64,000 nt of DNA from Alphaproteobacteria bacterium (GCA_024278055.1 JAJRTY010000002.1:1-64000); one strand, 5' to 3'. Positions 18,382 through 27,576 are shown, counted from the stretch's first letter. A program made the numbers and translations. The notes: a model not told the origin generated them from the sequence alone.

Positions 18382-19074
18382 CTAAACTTCTACACTCTCT
18401 CCTACCTGTGGCACCACCACATTTTGACCAGCCATTTCTGCAACAAAAGCATCGGCTGTTTGATCGAGCATATCAAACGTAGCATAATGACAGGGAAAGA
18501 CCGTGGAAAAACTGAAATAGCGTTTACAGGCCAGCGCTGCTGATTTTGCTCCCATGGTAAAGCGGTCACCAATGGGCACGATGCCGATATCAGGCGCATA
18601 CATCTCGTTAATCAGCGCCATATCGCCAAAAATATCCGTGTCACCCATGTGATAAAGTACCCGGCCTTCGTTCGTCTTGATAACAAGACCGCACGGATTG
18701 CCCAGATAGACCGAAGCATCGTTTACAACCGTGCCGGAAGAATGCAAAGCTTGGGTGAAGGTGACAGAAAAATCATCCTGCACCAGACACCCGCCGGTGT
18801 TGGCCGGATCAATATTTTCAACACCTTGCCCGTTCAAAAACATGCAGATTTCAAAGATTGCCACAAGTTTGGCGCCGGTCTTTTTACAGATATCAACTGT
18901 ATCGCCAATATGGTCATCATGACCATGGCTCAGCACAACATGGGTGCAGCCGGCGATGGCTTCTTCATATGACCCCTTAAATGCCGGGTTGGAAGTAATG
19001 AACGGATCTATCAAAATGACGCTTGCACCCGTTTCGATCCTGAAGGCTGAATGTCCCAACCAGATGATTTTCAT
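18382..19074 (-). CDS. UPF0173 family metal-dependent hydrolase
   Basis: A 230-residue metallo-beta-lactamase-fold protein. The metal motif is LSHGHDDHIGD (about 48-58), with later ligands in HSSGT and YHMGDTDIF. UPF0173 (YtkL-like) proteins have this compact single-domain form; substrates are unknown. A strong AGGAGAG ribosome binding site precedes the ATG. It sits 30 bases from ppk on the same strand and 27 bases after the cyclase gene, so the three may share transcription. Confidence 0.88.
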   Translation of the reverse strand: MKIIWLGHSAFRIETGASVILIDPFITSNPAFKGSYEEAIAGCTHVVLSHGHDDHIGDTVDICKKTGAKLVAIFEICMFLNGQGVENIDPANTGGCLVQDDFSVTFTQALHSSGTVVNDASVYLGNPCGLVIKTNEGRVLYHMGDTDIFGDMALINEMYAPDIGIVPIGDRFTMGAKSAALACKRYFSFSTVFPCHYATFDMLDQTADAFVAEMAGQNVVVPQVGESVEV

Positions 19075-19101
19075 AATTCTCTCCTTATTTTCATGTATAA
19101 A

Positions 19102-20868
19102 TCATGTGAGTTCGCGGGCATGCATGACACACAGAATTGCCACCGGTTCGGGGATGCCGCGAACATCGACTTCTTCGGCTTCAAATTCGTCGATTTCAAG
19201 ACCGGCATATTGAGCCGCCTCCTGCGACAGGATCATTTGTACGCCTTTTTCCTTGGTCAGGGCTTCCAGCCTGGCCGCGGTGTTTACGGTTGTGCCGATA
19301 ACAGTGAGGCTGGCACTTTCACGATGGCCAATGCGCCCCATCACCAGAGGACCGGCATGAAGGCCGATGCCGATTTTTAACGGTGCTTCAAGTTCGCTTG
19401 CCAGCGTTTTGTTGACGTGTTCCAGAACCCGATCAATTTTTGCTGCCGCCGCCAATGCATGGCGCATGCCGGGTACCGGCCCTTCGTTGCGGCCAAAGAT
19501 TACCATCAGACCGTCACCAAGATATTTATCAATCCAGCCATCTTCCTGCTTTATGGCTTCACCAAAAGCTTCAAACAGAGCGTTGAGAATAAACACCACA
19601 TCATAGGGCAGTTTTTCCGCACTCATGCTGGTAAAGCCGCGCACGTCTATAAACATTACAGCGACGTTGCGTTCAACGCCTTCATCTTCTTCCGAATTTG
19701 CGTCAGCTGTCTGCATTTTGGTTTTCGGCCACACCAGTTGCACCAGATCAAGATTTTTTTCCGGCCGTATCTGACAGGCCAGGCGCACATCCGGTGCAGC
19801 TTTGATGCGGACAAGGGTTGCCGCTTCATCCTTTCCCGGTTGAGCCAGTCCCTCGGCACCGGTGAGAATACGCACCCGGCAAGTGGAACACCGCGCGCGA
19901 CCGCCGCATTGAGAGGCATGGGGAATGTTGTTCGCACGGCTTATTTCAAGCAATGTCGGGCCTTTTGGTACGCGGAGTTTCTTGACTGATTTGTAATTTA
20001 TTTCAACATGTTCCCCGAATTTTCTAATGAGAACCCTCATGCCAAATACACTTAATGTGCTGAACAGGAAAATGTAGAAGACCAATTGGCTGTGATCTAC
20101 CAGCATTTCCGTTGTCAAAGTATCAATCCAGCTTTTTTCCGCCTCTGCACCCTCACCTGCTGTTGCTGTCTTGGCTATATCGCCACCATATGCATTTGGA
20201 GCTGGTGGAGCCGGCGCTTTTTTTGCGGTTTCAGCCTGAGCCTCGGCCTGGGCCTGCAACTCAGCAACAAAATTTGCAATGACCTTTTCCTTGGCCGCCG
20301 GTCCGGCAACGCTGAAACCGGCGATGGCCAGAATTGGTATGGCGATGGCCACGGCAAATAACGGCATAAATGCCCGCCTGTACCATTGATTGACGCGCAG
20401 CCAGTAATGCAGCCCGATGGTAGAATGAACCCAGACAACCAGCAAAAGAATGGATTGGTCCCAGCTTAAGTCCGGCCAGATATTGGCCAGTACGTAGAGA
20501 TAATCATCATTGGTACCTTTGAGCAGATTGGCTCCGCGTGTATTGGCAATATGGGGAATGAGCAATATAGGTATAGACACCCCAAGAAGGATGCGGAGCC
20601 AGTCCCAAAGCGGCAATTTGAGCGTGGAACGCATGGCCAGTCGATATAAAACCAACCCCATATGGGTAAGCAGGGCTGCACCCAGAACTATCGAACCCAA
20701 AATTGAGCGGGTAAAAAACTGACGAAACTCCTGGAAAGATAACATCAAATCCAGCGAGACCAGGCCCAGCGCGTGATTGAGAAAGTGAAAAAGGACGAAT
20801 GTGAAAAGAATTAACCCGGATATGATCTGCAAACGCTGCGGCCACGACTGGCCAAAATCAACAGGCAT
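19102..20868 (-). CDS. Membrane class III adenylate/guanylate cyclase with [2Fe-2S] ferredoxin domain
   Basis: A 588-residue three-part protein. Residues 1-285 hold several membrane helices (for example LQIISGLILFTFVLFHFLNH) and an Ala/Pro-rich insert. Residues 290-385 are a plant-type ferredoxin domain with CGGRARCSTC (C-X5-C-X2-C) and a fourth Cys in RLACQI. Residues 400-588 are the cyclase: metal-binding Asp in FIDVRGF and LGDGLM, purine-selecting Lys in WIDKYLGD, and transition-state Asn/Arg in VNTAARLE. The usual Asp before VN is Thr (IGTTVN), the class IIIb pattern, seen in bicarbonate-responsive adenylate cyclases. GGAGCC precedes the chosen start at 20868. Redox control of cAMP synthesis is inferred. 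Confidence 0.9.
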   Translation of the reverse strand: MPVDFGQSWPQRLQIISGLILFTFVLFHFLNHALGLVSLDLMLSFQEFRQFFTRSILGSIVLGAALLTHMGLVLYRLAMRSTLKLPLWDWLRILLGVSIPILLIPHIANTRGANLLKGTNDDYLYVLANIWPDLSWDQSILLLVVWVHSTIGLHYWLRVNQWYRRAFMPLFAVAIAIPILAIAGFSVAGPAAKEKVIANFVAELQAQAEAQAETAKKAPAPPAPNAYGGDIAKTATAGEGAEAEKSWIDTLTTEMLVDHSQLVFYIFLFSTLSVFGMRVLIRKFGEHVEINYKSVKKLRVPKGPTLLEISRANNIPHASQCGGRARCSTCRVRILTGAEGLAQPGKDEAATLVRIKAAPDVRLACQIRPEKNLDLVQLVWPKTKMQTADANSEEDEGVERNVAVMFIDVRGFTSMSAEKLPYDVVFILNALFEAFGEAIKQEDGWIDKYLGDGLMVIFGRNEGPVPGMRHALAAAAKIDRVLEHVNKTLASELEAPLKIGIGLHAGPLVMGRIGHRESASLTVIGTTVNTAARLEALTKEKGVQMILSQEAAQYAGLEIDEFEAEEVDVRGIPEPVAILCVMHARELT

Positions 20869-20941
20869 AGAAAGGCTCCGGCAATAGATTGCTACCATCA
20901 TGGCCTTTAAACAAAAACAAGGAAAGAAAAATCAAATCGCC

Positions 20942-21736
20942 TCATTCGCAGATGCGGTAATTCCAGCCTTTGCCACGTTTGGCATAATCAAGATGAAAAT
21001 GGGTCTTGTGGGCCTCATTGGACCCCGGCCCCAGCACCGTTGTGAAATACCCGCACGAAGAAATACGCAGCGCCATTAACATGCGTATCTGTTGAGGTGG
21101 GCCATCAATGACAGTGGACACCCTGACTGTCTGGCGCGACCCCAGACCAAAGCCGGTAATATCAATGGCATTGCCAAAGGCATGCTCACTGATTTTTCCG
21201 TTTTTGCGGTTGTTGCGGTTGCGGCACTGATAGCCGGGGCCGGTGACAACGGATATGAGGGGGCTTTGGGTAAAGCTTTTAACCACGGGCGCTGCCACAT
21301 CAGACAACCAGGTGGACAGCCGCAAGGCAAAGCTGCAACTGAGCAAGGGCTTTGCTCTTAAATCAATTGCCCCATCGCTGGAGGCTACCGATGCCAACCG
21401 CACCGGATTGGATACCTGGCATCGATTGTCGCCGACTACCGGTTCTTCTATCGTGAATTCAGCGCCAAGGCGAGTTAGTGCGGCCATACAGTTTTTGAAT
21501 TCAACGCCAACCTCTCCTGCAACCTTCTCCTGCCGTATCGATTGTGACAGGGGTTGTTGCGCAATTTCTGCAGACGGCTTCGGGCGAGGTACCGGCACCG
21601 CCTCGCGCACACCGTCGCCAGCATGAACCTTCGGCACAAATCCGATGATAAAGAGAAAACTCGATGCAACAAATAGTTTCAACATGATCAATTTTGCAAG
21701 TCTGTGAAATTTAAAAAGCGACCTTCTTTCAAGCAT
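20942..21736 (-). CDS. Extensin family protein (M15-like D,D-peptidase fold), exported
   Basis: A 264-residue exported protein. The N-terminus has basic residues, a hydrophobic core (LFVASSFLFIIGFV) and a cleavage site after VHA near residue 39, then a Pro-rich linker (PVPRPKP). The extensin-like C-terminal domain contains SEHAFGNAIDITGF and THFHLD, the H-x6-D and H-x-H zinc ligands also used by M15 and MepA-type peptidoglycan D,D-endopeptidases. Four to six cysteines may form disulfides in the periplasm. A second possible start (21685) still leaves a signal peptide. A murein hydrolase role is inferred from the motif. Confidence 0.85.
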   Translation of the reverse strand: MLERRSLFKFHRLAKLIMLKLFVASSFLFIIGFVPKVHAGDGVREAVPVPRPKPSAEIAQQPLSQSIRQEKVAGEVGVEFKNCMAALTRLGAEFTIEEPVVGDNRCQVSNPVRLASVASSDGAIDLRAKPLLSCSFALRLSTWLSDVAAPVVKSFTQSPLISVVTGPGYQCRNRNNRKNGKISEHAFGNAIDITGFGLGSRQTVRVSTVIDGPPQQIRMLMALRISSCGYFTTVLGPGSNEAHKTHFHLDYAKRGKGWNYRICE

Positions 21737-21806
21737 GTAACCAGACTTCAGACAATAGCTTCAAAATCAATTGACATAATTGCAAATTTTATATAACTGT
21801 TATGTT

Positions 21807-22178
21807 ATGGAACAATCTGGTTATATTCCCTCCCAACCTAATCTTGATGCTATTTTTTCAGCCTTGGCTGACCCGACACGACGCGCCATATTATCACGTC
21901 TAGTGGATGGTCAGGCATCGGTGAATGAGATTGCCGCGCCTTTTGAAATGAGCCAGCCGGCGGTGTCCAGGCATCTGAAGGTGCTTGAGCGGGCGGGGTT
22001 GATTGAACGCGACGTTGATGAACAACGCCGCCCGGCCAGACTGAAGGCTGAAACCATGGCGGCGGCGGTTGACTGGTTGACAGAATTCAAGGTCTTCTGG
22101 GGAGCAAGCTTTGATCAGCTCGACACTATTCTTTTCAGTATGAAACAAACCGATGCAAAGGAAACAGACCATGAGTGA
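21807..22178 (+). CDS. ArsR family transcriptional repressor
   Basis: A 123-residue winged helix regulator. Residues 12-90 carry the HTH core: IFSALADPTRRAILSRLVDG, then VNEIAAPFEMSQPAVSRHLKVLERAGLI. No metal-binding cysteines are present, so it is the metal-free ArsR type that is usually paired with an SRPBCC protein, as here. The stop overlaps the next start by 8 bases (ATGAGTGA), showing translational coupling. The ATG at 21807 is preferred because the family N-terminus begins about there; an ATG nine codons upstream is possible. Confidence 0.9.
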   Translation: MEQSGYIPSQPNLDAIFSALADPTRRAILSRLVDGQASVNEIAAPFEMSQPAVSRHLKVLERAGLIERDVDEQRRPARLKAETMAAAVDWLTEFKVFWGASFDQLDTILFSMKQTDAKETDHE

Positions 22179-22671
22179 CCTGCCGGAATATATTCTTGAC
22201 CGGGTGTTTGATGCGCCGCGTGAAATGGTCTGGCGCGCCTGGACCACACCTGAATTACTGGCGCGCTGGTATGGCCCCGGCGTTGAAACCATCATCCATA
22301 AGTTTGACCTTAAACCCGGTGGCGAATGGCTCAACGAAATGAAATTTGGTGAACACTCCATGTTGTCCAGGGTTGTGTTCAAAGAAGTAACACCACTGGA
22401 ACGGTTGGTCTGGCACCATTATTCCTCGACCGATTCTGATTGGAACACCATATCAAATCCAAAAATGCCCTACTGGCCGCGCATGCTGTTAACGACCGTG
22501 ACATTTGAGGACCAGGGCCCAAAAACCAAAGTAAGGCTAACCTGGGTGCCACTTGAAGCAACCAACGCTGAAATCACCTGCTTCACGGATGCCGTCAACA
22601 ACATGGGCAAAGGCTGGGAAGGCGGTTATGCTGTGATGGACGAGATATTTGCCGAGTTGCAGGCGGAATAA
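22171..22671 (+). CDS. SRPBCC (AHSA1-type) domain protein
   Basis: A 166-residue single-domain START-like protein. The sequence opens with ILDRVFDAPREMVWRAWTTPELLARWYGP, the hallmark of the AHSA1/CalC group, and ends with the long C-terminal helix (GWEGGYAVMDEIFAEL). The domain has a hydrophobic pocket; ligands are unknown. It is coupled to the ArsR gene by an 8-base overlap, and such pairs are thought to form a regulator plus effector-binding protein. No downstream partner gene follows on this strand. Confidence 0.9.
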   Translation: MSDLPEYILDRVFDAPREMVWRAWTTPELLARWYGPGVETIIHKFDLKPGGEWLNEMKFGEHSMLSRVVFKEVTPLERLVWHHYSSTDSDWNTISNPKMPYWPRMLLTTVTFEDQGPKTKVRLTWVPLEATNAEITCFTDAVNNMGKGWEGGYAVMDEIFAELQAE

Positions 22672-22863
22672 AGCATTATGTCTTGAATGTCTGTCTGAAG
22701 CCAAACAGGCAATTGAACATAGCCTGTGAATTTTATTACCCGCTAAACTGTGAGCGCTTCACTATCTGTCTTCTGGTTGAAAACCGCAGGATCTAAACTC
22801 GGGGACATTTCAGGAGAGCAGGTCGTCGTTATGTGGCGTGGCATAAGACCAGGCCAAATTCCT

Positions 22864-24141
22864 TCAATCACTCACCTGCCATTTTAAAATTGCGATCTCG
22901 GCCTGCCGCCCTTTTACGACTATCGTATTTTCATCGTTAAAATCGTTGCGCTTGGCCAAACCAATAGTTTTTTTGTCAGCTATGATTTCACCGCCGGATG
23001 CATTTGAGCATAGTCGGGCTGCAACATTTACTGTATCGCCGATTATTGTAAAATCTATCCGATCTCCAGAACCTAATAATCCAGCTACAGCGGGGCCAGA
23101 ATATAAACCAATTCCGACTGTAAGAGAGTGTTCTGAGTGAGATAGTTTTTTCTGAATAGAAATTGCAGCACGCGTCGCCCGCTCCCAGCGGTCTTCACCT
23201 TCAAAATATGCAAAAACAGCATCACCGACAAATTTATCTATATCGCCTCCTTCACTTTCAATTTCCTGCACCTGAATATCAATTATATTGTTCAACGTTC
23301 TGAAAACTTTTTCAGGGGACTGGTTTTCAGAAAATGCTGTAAACCCACGAATGTCTGAATAGAAAACAGTGATGTCGATTTCCATTTCACTTTTCCCATG
23401 CGAGGATTGATTTTCCTGCATGGCGGAAACTGCTCGACGTGAAACAAGTTTTTCGAGTCTTTTTCGCATGGAAATTATAACTGATGTACGCTTTTCAATT
23501 TCCCGCTGAGCAGATCTAACAATGGGAAAAAACAATAAAGTTAAAACACCCAAGGTGCCGAAAAGAGATAAAATAATTGGAAAAAACAACCCTTTTAGCA
23601 TGAATGTATATTCGCCATGGACAGACTCATACAATTCAAAAACAGCGGCAATTTTCCCCTGTTGGTAGTAAGGAATATAAAGCTCTAATACTGTTGATCC
23701 GTCTTTTTCCTGTTTGGTGACAATAGATGAGGTGCCTTGCTCGATAACGGCCCTGAGCGCTTGATTGTTTTCTAAACTGCCAATTTCCTGAACTCTGTGT
23801 GAGTAAAGAATCTTTTTACTAAGGGCGTAAACTTTCAGGCCAATCAGTTTGTATTCAAACTGCTCTTTGGAGAACGCCTCTGATAACTTAGCGAGATCGG
23901 CGTTGGAAATGGGTTGCCCTTTTAGGGTTTGTTGCCAAATAAGAGGCCATTGGGATGAGATGTCATTTGCAATGTTATCCGTGACTTTTATTGCTCGCTC
24001 CAAATAGATCTTTTCCGAGCTTTTTTGAATAACAAAACCAACCAGTGCAATGGTCAATGCAAAAAAGAAAAGCAAAGCAGGAAACAAGCGAAAGTAGAAT
24101 TTTTTTGCCAGTGGGTAGGATTGTTCCAGATGATCAGACAT
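22864..24141 (-). CDS. Membrane adenylate cyclase, class IIIa type
   Basis: A 425-residue sensor cyclase. Two membrane helices (about residues 17-39 and 182-205) flank a periplasmic sensor of about 145 residues. A short coiled linker leads to the class III catalytic domain (about 245-425). Metal-binding Asp are in FYSDIRGFT and FVGDAVF; the purine-selecting pair is Lys in DIDKFVGD and Asp in IGDTVNVAARL, the standard adenylate cyclase set. It is followed by a 3' gap and a run of unassigned sequence to the SRPBCC gene. The DNA is more AT-rich than its neighbours. The signal sensed is unknown. Confidence 0.88.
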   Translation of the reverse strand: MSDHLEQSYPLAKKFYFRLFPALLFFFALTIALVGFVIQKSSEKIYLERAIKVTDNIANDISSQWPLIWQQTLKGQPISNADLAKLSEAFSKEQFEYKLIGLKVYALSKKILYSHRVQEIGSLENNQALRAVIEQGTSSIVTKQEKDGSTVLELYIPYYQQGKIAAVFELYESVHGEYTFMLKGLFFPIILSLFGTLGVLTLLFFPIVRSAQREIEKRTSVIISMRKRLEKLVSRRAVSAMQENQSSHGKSEMEIDITVFYSDIRGFTAFSENQSPEKVFRTLNNIIDIQVQEIESEGGDIDKFVGDAVFAYFEGEDRWERATRAAISIQKKLSHSEHSLTVGIGLYSGPAVAGLLGSGDRIDFTIIGDTVNVAARLCSNASGGEIIADKKTIGLAKRNDFNDENTIVVKGRQAEIAILKWQVSD

Positions 24142-24309
24142 TTTGCCAATTACTATAAAAAAACATTCTTGGAATGAAAATTGACAATAGCACGCTAATC
24201 ATAATTTGGGACTTTCCGCGCTACTATTTTCTTCGTCTGTTGTTCTTCAAACTCTTCTGGATCTGCCAGTACAGACAAGGGCCTGGTCACGATAGTTGGG
24301 AACCGTGGT

Positions 24310-24396
24310 TGGTGCGGGCGGCGAGAGTCGAACTCGCACGGACTTTAAGTCCTCAGGATTTTAAGTCCTGTGTGTCTACCATTCCACCACGCCCGC
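24310..24396 (-). tRNA. tRNA-Leu (anticodon UAA)
   Basis: On the minus strand the sequence folds as a leucine tRNA. The acceptor stem is GCGGGCG with CGCCCGC, the D arm holds TGGAATGGTAGACAC, and the anticodon stem ACAGGA/TCCTG encloses CTTAAAA with anticodon UAA. A long variable arm follows, and the T arm contains GAGTTCGACTCTC. The CCA end is encoded (24310-24312). The long variable arm and anticodon identify tRNA-Leu. Confidence 0.95.
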
Positions 24397-24472
24397 ATTT
24401 GGTCCTGGATTTGGAACTTCTCAAACGCTGGTGATAAATTGTTGCGGCTGGTCTGTCCAGCGCATTGTTCGC

Positions 24473-25213
24473 CTATTGGCTTTTGGTGCTGGCGACCAAC
24501 TCTATCAAGGCGGCTTCAGCCTGATTGAGGGCGGCTTCATCGGTTGAGCGTGCAACCAGATTAGTGCCCATGCCGTCTTTCTCGAAGAAAGGGTAGCTGG
24601 CCAGAGCGACGGTGGGAAACCGGCTTTGCAGTGTCTTCAAACTGGCAGCAACCAAGCCTTCGCCGATGTTGCATCTGATGCTGCGACTCAACATTTTGGC
24701 CCCGCCTTTGAGCCGGGGAGCCAGACACCCCATCATCGCCTGCATTATTTTGGGAACTCCGGCGAGAACAAAAACATTTTCAATCTGGAAACCCGGTGCT
24801 TTGCTTACCGGGTTTTCAATCAGGCTTGCACCATGAGGAATTCGTGCCATGCGCATGCGGGCAGCATTAAGGTCCTTTTCGTCGTAGCGCTGGCGCAATA
24901 TCGCTACCGCCTCGTCATTAAAATCAATACCCACATTGAAAGCAGCCGCGATGGCGTCTGCGGTTATGTCATCATGAGTAGGGCCGATGCCGCCGGTGGT
25001 GAAAATATAATCATATTGCGGCCGCAGGGCATTTACCGCTTCTATGATGCGGGACTGATTGTCAGGAACGATACGGGCTTCTTCAACCTGAATATCTATT
25101 TCACCGAGAAATCCAGCGATGAAACAGAGGTTTTTGTCCTGCGTGCGGCCTGACAACATTTCATCGCCAATCATTATGACGGCGGCTGTTACCAGATTAT
25201 CCTGCTTGCTCAT
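24473..25213 (-). CDS. CinA-type molybdopterin-binding domain protein (MoaB/MogA fold)
   Basis: A 246-residue protein with the MoCF-binding fold: VIMIGDEMLSGRTQDKN (about 12-28) and FTTGGIGPTHDDITADA (about 71-87). These are the hallmark blocks of the N-terminal CinA domain. The C-terminal nicotinamide-nucleotide amidase domain of full CinA is absent, as is common in alphaproteobacteria, where it is a separate gene. Substrate is unknown; some relatives act as ADP-ribose pyrophosphatases. The start at 25213 (MSKQDN) follows GGGG. The gene is divergent from sfsA with 66 bases between them. Confidence 0.88.
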   Translation of the reverse strand: MSKQDNLVTAAVIMIGDEMLSGRTQDKNLCFIAGFLGEIDIQVEEARIVPDNQSRIIEAVNALRPQYDYIFTTGGIGPTHDDITADAIAAAFNVGIDFNDEAVAILRQRYDEKDLNAARMRMARIPHGASLIENPVSKAPGFQIENVFVLAGVPKIMQAMMGCLAPRLKGGAKMLSRSIRCNIGEGLVAASLKTLQSRFPTVALASYPFFEKDGMGTNLVARSTDEAALNQAEAALIELVASTKSQ

Positions 25214-25279
25214 TGCTGCCCCGATGCTTATGTTGACAAATTCAACCCTCATCTTATCGCATTCGGTCGCCTTAACTCA

Positions 25280-25990
25280 ATGAAGTTTCCCACCCCCCTG
25301 CTCACCGGCACCCTGATCAAACGCTATAAGCGCTTTCTGGCTGATATCAGGCTGGATAATGGCAAGATTGTCACTGCTCACTGTGCCAATCCCGGCTCAA
25401 TGATGGGCCTGAAGGAGGCGGGGGCTCGCGTGTGGCTGTCGATTAGTGACAACCCCAAACGCAAACTGAAATATTCCTGGGAACTGCTAGAGATTGATCT
25501 GGGCTGTGGGCCACATTTGGTCGGCATCAACACAAATCATCCCAACAAAATTGTGGCCGACGCCATTGCAGATGGCCGGATACCTGAGCTTGCCGGATAC
25601 AACTCCTTGCGCCGCGAGGTCAAATACGGCAAGAACAGCCGCATTGATATATTGTTGCAGGACGAGGGTAGACCCGACTGCTATGTGGAGATAAAAAACG
25701 TTCACCTGATGCGCAATGCCGGGTTCGCAGAGTTTCCCGATTCGGTGACCGAGCGCGGCAGAAAACATCTCAATGAGCTTTCCACATATGTTCAACAGGG
25801 GCATCGTTGCGTTATGTTCTACCTGATCCAACGCACCGATGCGGCTACTTTCAGCCTCGCCCGCGACATTGATAAAGAGTATGCGCACACTTTCGACACA
25901 GCAATAAAGTCAGGTGTTGAGGCTTATGCCTATTCCTGTACAATCTCGTCCGAAGGAATTGACATTGACGCACCGGTTTTGATGATCTGA
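25280..25990 (+). CDS. sfsA: SfsA family DNA-binding protein / nuclease-like
   Basis: A 236-residue SfsA homologue. It has an N-terminal OB-like part with AHCANPGSMMGL (about 34-45) and a nuclease-like core with SRIDILLQDEG and CYVEIKNVHL (about 116-142), the D...E-x-K arrangement of restriction-endonuclease folds. E. coli SfsA was named for sugar fermentation stimulation and binds DNA nonspecifically; the true role is unclear. It precedes map by 17 bases and is likely cotranscribed with it. Confidence 0.92.
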   Translation: MKFPTPLLTGTLIKRYKRFLADIRLDNGKIVTAHCANPGSMMGLKEAGARVWLSISDNPKRKLKYSWELLEIDLGCGPHLVGINTNHPNKIVADAIADGRIPELAGYNSLRREVKYGKNSRIDILLQDEGRPDCYVEIKNVHLMRNAGFAEFPDSVTERGRKHLNELSTYVQQGHRCVMFYLIQRTDAATFSLARDIDKEYAHTFDTAIKSGVEAYAYSCTISSEGIDIDAPVLMI

Positions 25991-26007
25991 TATTAGAGGA
26001 TATCCAA

Positions 26008-26838
26008 TTGAGCTATATTGATGCAGCACTGGCGCCACAGCGCAACACCGGCCAGATTAAAATCCACGGACCCGAGGCTTTTGCCGGCATGTTAAAGGCG
26101 GGCCAACTGGCAGCACAGGCTCTTGACATGCTGACGCCTTACGTGGTGCCGGGCATTACCACCAAAAGGCTGGATGATCTGGCCTATGAATTTGCCTGCG
26201 ATCACAATGCCTATCCCGCCACGTTGTTCTATATGGGTTTTCCGGCCTCGATCTGCACGTCGATCAATCATGTTGTCTGTCATGGTATTCCCGGCTCCAA
26301 GGTTCTAAAAGAAGGCGATATTGTCAATATTGACATAACGCTTGTGGTTGACGGCTGGCATGGTGATACCAGCCGCATGTATCCGGTAGGTAAAATAAAC
26401 CGCAAGGCGGAGCGCCTGATTGACGTCACCTACACAGCCTTGATGAAGGGGCTGGAGGTGATCAAACCCGGTGCCTTTACCGGGGATATCGGCGCCGCCA
26501 TTCAGGAATATGCCGAAGGTGAGCGAACAAGCGTGGTTCGTGATTTTTGCGGCCACGGGCTTGGAAAGCTGTTTCATGACGTACCCAATATTTTGCATTA
26601 TGGCCACAAGGGCGAAGGGGTTGAGTTGCGCCAGGGCATGTTGTTTACGGTTGAACCGATGCTCAACACCGGCAAACCCCAGGTCAAGGTTCTCAGCGAT
26701 GGCTGGACTGCGGTAACGCGCGATAAATCCCTCTCGGCCCAGTTTGAACATACCATCGGTGTGAGCGCCACCGGCTGTGATATTTTCACAATATCCCCAA
26801 AAGGCCTGCATCAACCACCATACATTGTGACGGATTAG
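26008..26838 (+). CDS. map: Methionine aminopeptidase, type I
   Basis: A 276-residue pita-bread fold enzyme that removes N-terminal methionine from new proteins. All five metal ligands are visible: Asp in VNIDITLVVDG, Asp in WHGDTSRMY, His in FCGHGLGKLFHD, Glu in LFTVEPML and Glu in AQFEHTIGV. The start is TTG at 26008, supported by AGAGGA 8 bases upstream and by similarity of the N-terminus to related enzymes; the next ATG would remove conserved residues. It follows sfsA and precedes the broken radC, the gene order typical of Rhizobiales. Confidence 0.94.
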   Translation: MSYIDAALAPQRNTGQIKIHGPEAFAGMLKAGQLAAQALDMLTPYVVPGITTKRLDDLAYEFACDHNAYPATLFYMGFPASICTSINHVVCHGIPGSKVLKEGDIVNIDITLVVDGWHGDTSRMYPVGKINRKAERLIDVTYTALMKGLEVIKPGAFTGDIGAAIQEYAEGERTSVVRDFCGHGLGKLFHDVPNILHYGHKGEGVELRQGMLFTVEPMLNTGKPQVKVLSDGWTAVTRDKSLSAQFEHTIGVSATGCDIFTISPKGLHQPPYIVTD

Positions 26839-26861
26839 GTGCCTTCTGCTAGGTTTGCACT

Positions 26862-27566
26862 ATGAATGATAGCGGGCCAGATATCAAAAATAACAAACCG
26901 CATTTCAGTGGTCACCGTGAGCGCTTGCGCGACAGGTTCCGTAAAGGCGGCAGCGATGCCTTGCCCGATTATGAGTTACTGGAGTTGATATTGTTTCGCG
27001 CCCTGCCGCGGCGTGACACCAAGCCATTGGCCAAATCATTGATCGAACGTTTTGGCAGCTTTGCCGAGGTGATTTCTGCTAACCCTGAAAGATTGAAGGA
27101 AATCAAAGGCATTGGTGAAAATGTCGTCACCGAAATAAAGCTGGTGCATGCTGCCGCTTTACGCCTTTCCCAGGGTGAAATCATGCAGCGCCCTGCTCTA
27201 TCCTCATGGTCATTATTGATCGATTACTGCCGCTCCAGCATGGCATTCAATGAAAAAGAACAGTTCAGGATATTGTTTCTGGACAAAAAAAATGTACTGA
27301 TCGCCGATGAGGTTCAACAGTAAGGCACCGTCGACCATACTCCGGTCTATACCCGCGAAGTGGTCAAACGCGCGTTAGAACTTGCCGCTTCCAGCATCAT
27401 TCTCGTGCATAATCACCCTTCGGGCGATCCAACACCGTCACAACCGGATATAATGATGACGCAGAAAATTATCGAAGCTGCAGAAAAACTGAATATAAAA
27501 ATTCACGACCACATAATTGTCGGCAAACAGGGCCATGCCAGTTTTCGTGGTCTGGGTTTAATCTGA
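26862..27566 (+). pseudogene. radC: RadC (JAMM/MPN+) family protein, interrupted by an in-frame TAA
   Basis: A full-length RadC reading frame (234 positions) carries a TAA at 27321-27323. Before it are the helix-hairpin-helix part ([17 protein letters not shown], about 84-100) and the start of the JAB1/MPN domain up to LIADEVQQ. After it, in the same frame, come [18 protein letters not shown] and the JAMM metal motif [14 protein letters not shown] (H-x-H-x10-D). The metal site lies wholly behind the stop, so a terminated product lacks the catalytic part. RadC relatives often have Gln, Lys or Arg here, and CAA to TAA is a single change. RadC function is itself uncertain. The broken frame or a base error are both possible. 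Confidence 0.88.
27321..27323 (+). other. In-frame TAA inside radC
   Basis: The codons read GTT CAA CAG TAA GGC ACC GTC GAC. The flanking peptide DEVQQ[10 protein letters not shown] is highly conserved in RadC, so the position is certain. This is the second such in-frame TAA in the window. Confidence 0.88.
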
Positions 27567-27576
27567 CGGTCTTATC

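Noticed and set aside
19102-24141. The two cyclases as a recent tandem duplication
   Set aside because: They differ in sensor type, in the Thr/Asp specificity residue and in base composition; only the catalytic domain is shared.
9870-27323. Reassignment of TAA as a sense codon in this organism
   Set aside because: Many intact genes in the window end normally at TAA (for example the TadG-like gene itself at 10532, and the small secreted protein), and no readthrough extension looks conserved.
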